NCBI GenBank assembly: GCA_002786065.1
Contig: NHNY01000009.1
Coordinates: forward strand, 62,001-126,000
Length of the DNA stretch: 64,000 nucleotides
Direction: 5' to 3'
Source of the DNA: Microcyclospora pomicola
Taxonomy: Eukaryota; Ascomycota; Dothideomycetes; Capnodiales
Below the pieces are notes generated by a model. It was not told the DNA's origin and did no database searches. It saw only the letters and a list, made by a program, of their open reading frames with translations. Numbering within the stretch: the first letter of the stretch is position 1; the number at the start of each line of letters is the position of its first letter. The translations under genes and the position numbers were made by a program. Shown here in pieces: positions 21,125 through 31,544 of the stretch.

Positions 21125-22765
21125 ATGGCCAGAAGGTGAGGACAGCATAGACATCTACCGTGTCCATGCGAGTACCATACTGAAGAATCCGGTTGTCTCA
21201 GAAAGTCTCGAAGCGTGAGCAGGTCTCAAGCACACATCATCGGCGACGACGATGAGGTCAACGCGGGACTAGACGACGGGAACACGACGGGTCATGATGG
21301 TGTTGCTGGGAGTGGTGGTGGTGGTGGTGGTGGTGGTGAAGAAGGTGGAGCAAGTGGCGGGGACGAGATTGCAGATGAGATCGTATGTACGACCACTTCT
21401 TCCGAACAACAAGAGACAGAGCCGCGCTTTCGGTCAACGACACGTTCCGCCACACGCCCAGGCCCCCAATCTACAACACGCTCCGCACCACCATCAGTCG
21501 TACGTTCATCCGAGGACCCTACTGCTTGCGAGGTAGGCAAGCGGCCTGCAAGACCACCAGGTGTTCTACGTGGTTTGGATCCTGGCGTCATCATCACAGC
21601 AAGTAGATCCTGTGGCAGTGAACATGGTGGCGGAGAGGATAGCGACGAGTATGGTATGAAGGAGAAGTCCCTGACACGTGCAACCCGGCATGGACGAAAT
21701 GGACGGACATCGGTCAACTATGACCAGAAGTATCATCCTATGGACGAAGTGCTGCGTCCAAAGAGCGCAGCCAACCGTCGCCTGAAGAACGGTCGAACAC
21801 TCTCGCCCAAGTCTGAGACGAGCTCGGGTACTGAAGCGGAGACTGACCCGTCTGATGCGACGAGTGATTCGAGCGATGAGTCCAGCGACGACGGCAGCAG
21901 CGACGGGAAGGATGAAGAGATCGTTGAGCGTAACAGTCACCCCTCCTTCGAGCGGGTGCCTGATGCTAAAGCTGTGCGCCATTCCGCTCGGGCGTCTTCT
22001 CGAAAGGTTGTTCTGTACGATACCCGACTTCATCCGCAGGATCACTCGATATCTGGGTTCAGAAGCAGGGCGAAGCGAAAGAAGACGGCGCTCCTGGAGT
22101 CGATGTCAACCGCAGCGTCTCGACCACTACCACAGTCGAGCTTGGCGGACAGGAAGACGCCAAGGAAGAACCAGGGAACCAAAACTTATGGCCAAGATCA
22201 GTTTACCAAAGAACGGCGCGCTCCACGAAAGAAGCTGAAGAGCTTAAGTAAGGCCGAGGAAGGAGCAGAGTTGGATGGATCTGATCATCAGGTGGCCGAG
22301 GAGTCGCAGATCTCCAATGGTTTCAGCGATAGTTTTCTGCAGGATGCATGTCAGTCTCCTGAGCATCTAGGTCACTCCACGGTTGGTGAAAGTGAAGATG
22401 ATGCGTCCACGGACCTGGAGGCACTCGACCGCATGACAAGTTCGGAGACTGCAGATGTTGAGCCTCAGCATCACCGCACTCCGAGACGGTCCCGTGAGCG
22501 ATCATCACGACACGCCTCTAGGAGCGGCCGAAAGAGGTCATCATACATCGATCAACAAACACAGACAATCATCACTTGCGAGAACAACGACATGGACGGG
22601 AGGTGCGAGTGCAGCCACTCTGCATCATCTGGCGGGCCTGGGTTGGGAGTGCCGAAAAAGACAACGCAAGCCGGACTGCGGACGATTTCATCTTCTACGT
22701 CTTCACAGAAAGATGTACATGCGGAATCTATGTTCGATGCTGAGTTCTCTATCACCGACAGGTAG
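21125..22765 (+). CDS. Disordered protein with paired Y-D-x-K/R-x-H-P-x-D motifs
   Basis: Proposed as two exons, 21125-21135 (11 nt: ATG GCC AGA AG) and 21202-22765, with a 66-nt intron (GTGAGG..TCTCAG). This supplies an ATG in frame; without it the first in-frame ATG lies 440 bases inside the frame. The product has 524 residues, rich in Ser, Arg, Asp and Glu. Two copies of a short motif occur: VNYDQKYHPMDEVLRPKSAA near residue 180 and VVLYDTRLHPQDHSI near 278, each followed by a basic run. A run of eight glycines comes from a GTG/GGT microsatellite. A basic tail near 440 (RRSRERSSRHASRSGRKRSS) resembles nuclear proteins. I recall similar motifs in uncharacterised Dothideomycete proteins; function unknown. 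Confidence 0.6.
21312..21338. repeat. (GTG)9 microsatellite
   Basis: Nine tandem GTG units within the coding region of the disordered protein at 21125-22765. They encode a run of eight glycines, so slippage would change the length of the Gly tract without breaking the frame. Confidence 0.85.
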
Positions 22766-24195
22766 TCACAGGCGCTCCACAAGTTCAGAGTCGGAGTGGC
22801 GTGCAGTGAGATGAGTGTTGGAAGCAATGAGTTCAATGAAGGGAACACATTTAATAACTCGCTCTGAACGCAGAGATCGCGTCGAAGAGGTGCACGAGTG
22901 CTTGCTAGTCATGTGAAGCTATAAGAGGTTTCACCCGTTGATTGTCAAGGGAATTTTGCTTATATGTTTTGCTTACAGGGTGCATCATCTCGGAATGTAT
23001 GCAAGACACTGAACGGGGGAGCTGACCTGACTTGCCACCTGCCAAGGACGAGGCTGACATATATAGATCAGCTTGCGGCAGATCCGATGCAGGCAGGGAG
23101 TACAAGAAGCTGCCGTTGGCACATATATCAGCCAATACACATTGTGGAAGCTGCAGTATCTCCATCCTTCGTATCCCGTGGTCATGTGGTAGCACCACAT
23201 CACTCTCGCATGATGACGTGGGGTGGAAAGCTAGAATATGCACAGTAGATCTGTTGTGTTCGAGCTTGCATGTTCATATGACGGGGGTCTCGAAAGATCC
23301 AAAGAACATCTCAGGACTGATATGTCGATCGTTCGAGGTGAGGTCCGGCAGAGCATACAGCAACAACAAGACAGAGTTCGGGTCTGGCGGTGACGGAGGG
23401 ATCGAGAGTGGAGAGGCCGAATGCAGCAGGGCCAAGCGATCGGCAGCAGAAGGCTTAGGCCCTCCATCCCGCCTCTCCACACTTGACGTTACCTGCGATT
23501 GATTGCCATTGATTGCTGACCGTTCATCGCCGTCAATCCATCTGGAGGATGCGTGGAAGATCTGTCTGGCAGTACAGCATCCATGGCACGATCTTCTCGC
23601 CTCCATCTACCACCGGACACCTATCATGCCGCCGTTCTCCGCTCCACTCCGCCGGACACCGCGCCGACACAAGAGCGCCGGATGTGGTCAGCAATCAATG
23701 CCAGGCCGCTATCTGCGGGTCCTTTGTGCTCCGGGTCGCTCTCAACCAGCAATCGGACCAGGCAAGATGATCATCTAGCGTGGGGTTGCCGTGTCGGCCT
23801 CGCCAGCCTATATCACTGCTGATCGCCTGCCACCGACCTCATCAGCATATCGACCTCATCCTCCTGTACTTACAACTCGCGATCCTCTGCTTCACAGTCT
23901 ACTACGCTGACAAGCTCTCGATAAGAAGATCACTTGCCTCTGACCATATCGCCAGCTCATTCCCAAGTACTCTTCTCTTCACCCGGACACACATCCCTCT
24001 GGTGCTTGGTATTCCCTCCAACCAACAACAGACCCACCCCATCGACTTCCAGGAAGCAGCACCACCACCGCTGGCTCGCCCACGGAACTTGATGTCGGTT
24101 ACCGTCCAACTCAATCCCTTCAAGTCAGGTCGCACCCACCTCCCCGTGAGTCCCAGTAATCAGGCCCATAATCAATCGTCCAATTTAAATCAATC
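22766..24195. other. Intergenic, promoter of the GNAT gene
   Basis: 1.4 kb with no gene supported. The last 400 bp before the GNAT start are pyrimidine-rich, as expected of a fungal 5' UTR. Overlapping short frames at 23030-23780 lack recognisable protein character. Confidence 0.5.
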
Positions 24196-25270
24196 ATGGC
24201 TTGCCCATCCATCGCCAATGTCGCCGGCCCAGTCTCTTCGTCTGTCGCGCAGCACGCCTTGATCATGGACAGCAAGTTTGGTGGTCGTGAGATCATCACC
24301 CCCATCGAGGCCGATTCCGCTGCGGCTGCTGCTGCCATGGATGTCAAGGCTGCTTCGCTGACCAATGACACTTTCGAGCGTGTTGACTCGGTCATGAACG
24401 ACGACAACGATGCTGCTGCTGCTGCCGCTGTCGAGAGCACTACGCCTGCAAAGGACGGTGCTCTGGCTGCGGAGAAACCAAGCGTTGCTTCTGCGATGCC
24501 GGCGGCGAAGGCGATGGATGTGGCCAGGGACCGAAAGGTGCGTGTGCTCGGCCTGCACGAGTGGAAGGCGGCTGCCCTCAGCCTGGCGGAAGCCTTTGCT
24601 GAAGACCACAGCTCGCTGTACTTCCTCGACACGCCTGAGCGTGCGCATTGGACCGAACAGCAGAAGTGGGACCTCCATCTGAAGATCATGGAGTACATCA
24701 CCTATGCCCATTTCCTCAAGGGTCTTGTCGTGAGTGCCGGGCCGAACTATGACTGTGTCGGATTGTGGTAGGTTCTTCTTCTTGCTCTTTACTTCTCCTC
24801 CTCCGTCACCTCAACCTCAGCCATACTAACTGTATTCCTTTAGGATGCCCCCAGGAAGAAACACCGACAGCATGCTCACCATCCTCCGCTCCGGCCTTTG
24901 GCGTTTGAATTATCTGCTGTGCCGCGAAGGTCGCAAGCGATTCTTCAACGAGTTCCTCCCCTTGCTGACCGACACCAAAGCTGCCGTGCTTGGCCCCGCC
25001 ATGGACGCCGACTCGTACTACTTGGTCTACATCGGCACGCGCCCGACCAGTCGCGGCAAGGGGTACGCTCGCGGCGTCATCGAGCACGTCACCCGTCTGG
25101 CGGACCGCGAGGGCAAAACCTGCTACCTCGAGAGCTCGCATGCTATCAACCGCCTGATCTACGGCAAGCTCGGCTTCCAAATGATCAAGAACATCTACCT
25201 CCAGCGTGCTGACGAGCATGTCGAGCTGGATATCATGGTCCGCCGGCCAGTTGTCGAGAGTAAGATGTGA
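24196..25270 (+). CDS. GNAT-family N-acetyltransferase
   Basis: Two exons, 24196-24767 and 24844-25270, with a 76-nt intron (GTAGGT..TTTAG) whose removal joins CVGLW to MPPGRNTDSML. The 332-residue product has a disordered Ala-rich N terminus (two poly-Ala runs near residues 39-45 and 74-79), then a GNAT fold from about 115. The acetyl-CoA loop is visible as TSRGKGYARGVI, matching R/Q-x-x-G-x-G/A, and strand 5 as CYLESSHAINRLIYGKLGFQ, which fits the usual L-E-(A/S)-S-x-x-N-x-x-x-Y-x-x-x-G-F. Fungal relatives are of unassigned substrate, so small-molecule acetylation is the safest statement. The N-terminal tail is much longer than the fold needs. Confidence 0.88.
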
Positions 25271-26561
25271 GAGGTGCTGATGGAAGAGAGCAGAGAGGCT
25301 CGAATGTGGTGGAAGATGGACTCAGATTGCCAGATTTTGTTTCGCTTGTTTCACCTTTTACGGCCGCTTTTCCGTTTTACGCCCTTTCACGATCCTCGTT
25401 GCTGAATCCGCGATCTGCTTTTTATGCCGTCTTCCCGTCCCCATCACTCTTTCTGGCGGCGATCTCACCCCATCTCTTTCTTGGAGCTTTGGATGCTCTC
25501 TTGTGCCGTTAGGCCATCTTCCCCGTGATCTACTCTTTCTTCGTCTTTTGTTTCTGGTCTTGCTTTTCCGTCCGTTGCCCCTGGAAGTTCCTCGCCCTCC
25601 ACTTGTTCGAGATTGGAAGTAAAGGAAGCAAAGGACCGTGCATGATGGAGGGCAGCTATTGGGGAAAAGATCAAAGAAGCACAGGGGATGAGGTGGTCAA
25701 CTTTGCGAGGAGAAAACGTTGAGGTGTGCCCCGGATAGAACACAAAAGCAAACAGAGACACGCCAGAGGGCAGAAGACATCGAGAGGTCAAGAGAGAGAG
25801 AAAGCATAGTGGAAAGAGTTCGCAGAACTTCTCGTGCGGTGCTTCAACACACCCACCAACTACCTTATACAACTAGTCCAGGTATCATATAGTACATGTA
25901 TGTACCTCGTGTATGCGATTTGGCCGAAAGAAATGCCTCAAAAATGCGTGACTTTCCGCCCTGCTTACCCGCTCTCGCTGTAGTTACTTGAGAAGCACAG
26001 CGAGACCCATCGACCGGACGTTCGCCTGCGCGATATCTCTTCCTTTATACGTTATGCGATACGTGGAGGATGAGGCAGAGCAATTCATGAGGAAGATGTT
26101 GAAAGTCACTGCAGTTAGTGTGAGCGAGTCCATTTTCCTAGAGCTTCTATCGGAACTACTTTGGTTAAAATTATCTACTTTAGAAACCATCAAAATCAGC
26201 TTTCCATTAGCGGCGGAGAAGTCCTCGCCAATCACAGTACGGTGCGGTCTCGCTCTGAAGCGCCTAGCTGTGAGATGCGGTACATTCTCTCTATAGCGAG
26301 GGCCACAAGCAGGAGGATCTATGTGGTCTGCGACGATGGTGACGATACGTGAGACACGAAAGTATTGCAAAGGGGACGTGATACGTTAATGCCTCGGATA
26401 CGACTATGATTTAGTCTACTGATACAAACTCCGCGTTTTGCGGTGGATTAGTACATGTTTCGAGCACCGGCCGGCTTCCTGATTGCATGCGCAGGTAACA
26501 CGGAAGACGTGCGGCTATCTCATGGATCTTTCTTCCCAGTCCGCAGGACGACGTGACCGCT
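25271..26561. other. Intergenic between convergent genes
   Basis: 1.3 kb between the GNAT stop and the RPN1 stop. Open frames on either strand near 25984-26370 have no recognisable domain. Presumably two 3' UTRs plus spacer. Confidence 0.5.
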
Positions 26562-29366
26562 CTACGGTGCCTGCCACTCCGGGTTCTATGAAATTGTCAG
26601 TGTGAGGTATCAGTCAGGCGGCGCAGCACAAAAACTTACCTTTCTCAGTATACAGATGCCTTCCATTACGCTCGCAAGACAGATCCACTCTTCATCTTCC
26701 AATTCGGCTCTCTCACCGTGTCCGAGTAAGACTGGTGTTGACTGGGTTTGCCAACCAGTGATGGTCTTCGGTCGACCCGCCTGTCCGACAACATCCACCG
26801 CTTGACCGACACGAACGTTCACTTGCACAGGCTTCAGGTCTTCGTCCAGAGTGACCAAGAAACGGGGGACCATGGCGGTGACGAGGAAGTACAGCATGTA
26901 GTGATGATCGCCTAGAATGAACGCCTTTGGATCGTCGATGAGAGAGATCGCGACAGTGAGGAGACCGGCAGCAGCAACTCGGGAAAGAACTGTTCGGTCG
27001 GTGTGGAAGGGACTGATCGAGAGTGTGCCTTTACCCATGTGTAGCAAGCCCTGTGCTATCCGGACCATGAACAGCGCACCAGGGTCACGGTGGTAATATG
27101 ATGCTAGCTGTCGGAGAAGTTGTGCGAGACGGGCATTGTTGGTACCTGCACCAAGGATTCCCATGGCGAAGATCGCATTGATGGCAACGTCAACGTCGTT
27201 ATCGTGGGAGTATCTTGACAAGGTATCGTAGACCTTCATCTGTGGGTTGGAGGGAGAGATAAGCCCCATGGCGAGAGGGACAGCCTTACGGATGTTGGCC
27301 TCGCCATAGTGCATGAGATGACCGAACTGGCGAAGAACCATCTCCTGGCCGACTTCCTCGCCCATTGCAACGATTGACAGACCAATGACGGCATATGCTT
27401 GGACAAGTTGATCGCCGCTGACGTCCCTCTTCTCGTCATCCTTCTTGTCTTCGTCCTCATCATCCTTGTCGTCCTCGTCTTTGATGTGGTCGTTGCAGAT
27501 GTGTAGAAGTTGTTGCAGCTTCAACACTGCACCAGTGCCTGTCCATGCGCAGATCTCTGCCAGCACTGATGCGGGTTTAGACATGGGATGGTCGATAGCT
27601 TTGAGTGTTTCAAGAACGACATCGACCTCTTCCTGCTGACCAAAGTACAGCAAAGCAAGTCCGAGAGTCATGAAGCGAGTCCACTTGTCCTTGAGCTGGT
27701 TGTTGCGGTCTTCATCGAGGAAAGTTTGGATAATGGCCTCGGAGACATCCGACTGCGCAGAACCAACAAACACAAGACCGAGGGATAGTGCTGCCATGGC
27801 AGAAATTTGCATGTCCAATGAAGTGTCCGTTACGAGCGGAAGCAGCAGTTCGAGGAGATCCTCCTTATTTGAACCAGCGTATGCAAGACCGAGACCCATG
27901 ATCGAAGCGACCTTCACAGAGACAGATTTGTTCTCAAAGTCTCCTAGCAGCGCCAAAGTGGGATCGCTGTCCAGCCTGACGCCACTGCTCATGATACCCA
28001 TGGCGAGGGCAGCACCAGCTTTGATCTGATCTTCCGGCACGTACGTGTATTGATCGATCTTGTCTAGACCCATCTCCACATCCCACAGCATCAACATGCC
28101 AGCCGAGGCTGCAGTGGAGACCATGCCATCCTCTTTGACCTTCCACACATAGCTCTGCTTCACACCTCCCTCGACCAGCATCAGCTTATCTTCTCCAAAG
28201 CCCGCATTGACGAACGCGTTCACAAATGAGGAGGCAAGGTTGTGGCGGGCCGAATCGGTATTTGTAAGTCCGGCTGTTCTCGAGGACTCCAAATGTGACT
28301 TGTAGATATCTTCGGGGATCTTGGGATCTAGCACATTCAGCTCTCGCGCCAGAGACTTGAAGTGCTCAGGCAGCTTTGTGTTGTTCAGACAGTCCTGTAG
28401 CTCAACATCATCCGCATCGTCTCCTTCCAGCTCCAAACATATTCTTTGGCGGCCCAGAATGAACGCCAATTGGCGTTTCAAGGCTTTATCGGAAGTTGAT
28501 GCAAAGTCCGAGCTGATGAGCTCCATGTCGTTCAACCGAATGGCCAGCGAAATGGCTTGCGTGAGCTGCTTGTACTGAAGGTAGATGTCGTGTGCTGTGC
28601 GGACGAATCGGTCGTTGTCTGGGTACGTCAGTAGCGGAACCATCGATACCATGTATAAGCACACTCGCGAGTATGTGTTTTCGTCTGTATGGTCCTTGAT
28701 CTCTTCAATGAGCTCGAGCTCAGAAAGCAGATCCACCGCATCTGCTTCGGCGTTGTGGGAGAGAAAGAACGGCACAATAGTCCGCACGAGTGACAGGAGA
28801 TCATCGGTGTCCTTCTCCTCGTCCAGCCTTTGTGTATGCTCCTGACCGATCTCCAACGCAAGGTGACGCATATATTCATGTCCCCATGAGCCGATGTCCG
28901 TGCTGGATGCAAGCAGACGGTATTTGAGCGTATCTCGCCGGTCCTCATCATCGGAGTATGTCATTCCCAGTACCGAGAGAGTATCCGCCAGGCTATCTTT
29001 CTCCGCACCTTTCGGCCATTTCTCGTATGCTTCGCATAGCTTCTCGTAATGTGGTCGGAGGAACTTCAGTGGTTTCGGAACGGCTGTCATCGAGCTCGTA
29101 CTCGTTTTGATGCTGGTGTTGATGGCCTCCAATGCTGCTTTGTACAAGTTCTTGTCGGATTCCAGTAAGCGTTCCACGAGCATGTCCAACTCATCTTTCA
29201 GCTTCTGGTCCTCCTCGTTCAACTCTTCCGCCGGCAAGTCAAGATCCTTATCTTTCGTGCCATCTTTGTTCTCATCTTTGGCACCGTTGGCACCGTCTAC
29301 TGGCTTCGCATCGTCAACTTTTCCCTTTCCTTTGTCCTGTGCCTTGGACTGTTGCTCTTTAGCCAT
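26562..29366 (-). CDS. RPN1: 26S proteasome regulatory subunit Rpn1
   Basis: Two exons: 26640-29366 and a terminal exon of eight codons at 26562-26585, separated by a 54-nt intron (GTAAGT..CATAG). The 916-residue product has a charged Lys/Asp-rich N terminus, the Rpn1 core PLKFLRPHYEKLCEAYEKWP near residue 100, then the proteasome/cyclosome repeats from about residue 400 on (for example GAALAMGIMSSGV; VASIMGLGLAYAGSNKEDLL; VPLAMGLISPSNPQ). The last exon encodes NPEWQAP, completing the conserved end LRKNPEWQ. Rpn1 is the largest base subunit of the 19S cap and docks ubiquitin receptors and Ubp6. It is divergent from RIO2 with 439 bp between starts. Confidence 0.97.
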
Positions 29367-29805
29367 GGTAAGCTATGACCGGCTGAAGCTCCACGGCTGC
29401 TGATTGATGAGAGGAAACGGCGATTGTGAAGCGTTGAGCAGCCTTTCAAAGGATGTCCTAGCAGAGACGGCGACCAGTGAAGATGCTACGTCTATCGGGA
29501 TTGTTCGTGTGTGCTGATGGGAAGGGTTGTGAGAGACAAAGGTGGCGCGGTAACGACGATGTGGAGTGGTCTTGTGCGCGTCGTACTGCTCGGATGCCTT
29601 CGATCCATGACCAAACATGCGCCAAGAGACAAGCTGGCGAGGGCTAAGTTGCTGACTAACACGGCTGACGAGCTTGAGCCGCTGCCGGACTCCGACCGTC
29701 AACGACGTCGATCTTTTTGCAGCCTTCTTTCACGTGCAAATCGCCGGTCTTCATGGTCAATCGATTCCTCCGTCTACATCTTGACCAAAGCGAAAAGTCG
29801 TTACA
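29367..29805. promoter_or_regulatory. Divergent promoter, RPN1 / RIO2
   Basis: 439 bp between opposed start codons. I looked for the yeast proteasome box GGTGGCAAA and found only the partial AGGTGGCG near 29540, which is not enough to call. Confidence 0.5.
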
Positions 29806-31253
29806 ATGAAGCTCAATACCAAAGCACTACGCTACCTCACCAGCGAAGACTGGCGTGTGCTTGCTGCAGTACAACTCCCTCAGCCGTTTTACACATTTCT
29901 CGACTGACTCGAGCTAAAAGTTATGGCCAGGTTGAACAAGGCAGCAAGAATCATGAGCTTGTCCCGACACCACTCATCACGCAGTTAGCAGGGTTACGTG
30001 GTGGGAGTGGTGTTCATAGATGCATATCAACACTCGCCAAAGCAAGCTTGATAGCAAAGGTCAAAAACGCCAAATGTGGGTGGCACTTGTACTATATGTA
30101 GATATAGACACTGACTCAACCCAATCGCGCAGATGACGGCTACAGGCTGACTTATGGAGGCCTGGACTACCTTGCTTTGAATACACATCGCAAAGGCGAC
30201 ATCATCTTCAGTCTTGGCAATCAGATCGGCGTTGGAAAAGAATCCGACATCTACATCACAGCTTCTCCCGAAGGTCGTCAACAAGTGCTCAAACTACATC
30301 GTCTGGGTCGAATTTCCTTCCGTACTGTCAAGGCTAATAGAGACTACCTTCGCAATCGAGCAGCAGGATCATGGATGTATCTCTCCAGACTGGCGGCGCA
30401 GAAAGAGCATGCTTTCATGCGTGTGCTGCATCGGGAGGGTTTCCCAGTACCCGAACCGATAGCGTGGAGCAGGCATACCGTGGTCATGGAGTTTATCGAT
30501 GCTTTCCCTTTGAGAATGATTGAGAAGGTAGCAGATCCGGGCAAGCTGTACGGCGAGCTGATGGAGATGATCGTGCAGCTTGCTCAGCGAGGCTTGATTC
30601 ACGGTGACTTCAACGAATTCAATCTCTTGATCAAAGAGGTGGTCAACGGCGACAAGGTCAAACTAATCCCCATCTTGATTGACTTCCCCCAGACAATCAG
30701 CACCAACCACACAAATGCAGAGATGTACTTCGACAGGGACGTGGCATGTGTCAAGCGCTACTTCGAGAAGAAGCTCAAGTACACATCGGATGAGCCAGGC
30801 CCATTCTTTGCAGACGCGATCAAGGACGCAGACCCTGCAAAGAGGTTAGACATTGAGGTGGAGGCAAGCGGATTTTCGCGGAAGATGTTCAAAGAATTGG
30901 ATCGCTATGTGGAAGCAGTAGGTGGCGACTCAGGGGCAGATGAAGCAACTCTTCCAACACCTGGGGAGGATGGTACCGAAGAGGTCAGCGAAGAGTACGA
31001 AGAGGATGATTCGGATGATGACGATGTGCACGAAACGAATGCGGAGAAAGATGAGATTGCCGTGCCCGCCATTGAGCCGTCTGAATTTGAGGCTCGGCTA
31101 GGTGCTTTGGACGTGGTGGATCACGGGGGGTTCAATTCATCGGCTTTGGCAGACTATGGGTTGGTGCCTCTTGAGATTGCCCATGATCATGACCACAGCA
31201 TATCGGCGGAAAAGGTAAAGAGTAAGAAGAAGGCTTCTGGCTGGGCGATATGA
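29806..31253 (+). CDS. RIO2: Serine/threonine kinase/ATPase Rio2
   Basis: Three exons: 29806-29868, 29931-30075 and 30133-31253, giving 442 residues. MKLNTKALRYLTSEDWRVLA and GSKNHELVPTPLITQLAGLR form the winged-helix N-terminal domain unique to Rio2. The RIO kinase core follows: ATP loop GVGKESDIYI near 95, catalytic HGDFNEFNLL near 220, and the metal-binding IDFPQ near 246. The tail is acidic (SEEYEEDDSDDDDVHE) and ends in a basic cluster. Rio2 acts in late cytoplasmic maturation of the 40S ribosomal subunit, where its ATPase cycle releases it from pre-40S particles. Both introns (62 and 57 nt) sit in the winged-helix region and each is required to keep the conserved sequence. Confidence 0.97.
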
Positions 31254-31544
31254 GCAAGTCACCGGCTGAATGAGGGGGCGAATCAGATAGTGACACGAGA
31301 CAATGAACATGAATGGACTCGCGGCGACATGGACAAGGTCTGCGGATGGTGAAGTATTGGTGACCTCGTTGATCGAACAACAATATGGCTATTGCTTACG
31401 CATGAAGTTCGGCGCAAAACTCCACTGTGGCCTACTTCACGTGCTGTTAGGTTCTGTCACCAACGCGACGACCCAATCCTCCGCGTATTCTTCGCCGCGC
31501 ACCCACCACAAAAGTTCCACCACAAACCTCCACTGCCACACTAC

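Noticed and set aside
25465-26370. Open frames between the GNAT and RPN1 genes
   Set aside because: Low-complexity or overlapping frames on both strands with no conserved motif; treated as 3' flank.
29530-29555. Proteasome-associated control element in the RPN1/RIO2 promoter
   Set aside because: Only a partial match (AGGTGGCG) to GGTGGCAAA; filamentous fungi may not use this element.
31392-31544. N-terminal extension of the SET protein
   Set aside because: The frame is open but starts with TTG, not ATG, and the sequence lacks domain character; start placed at 31545.
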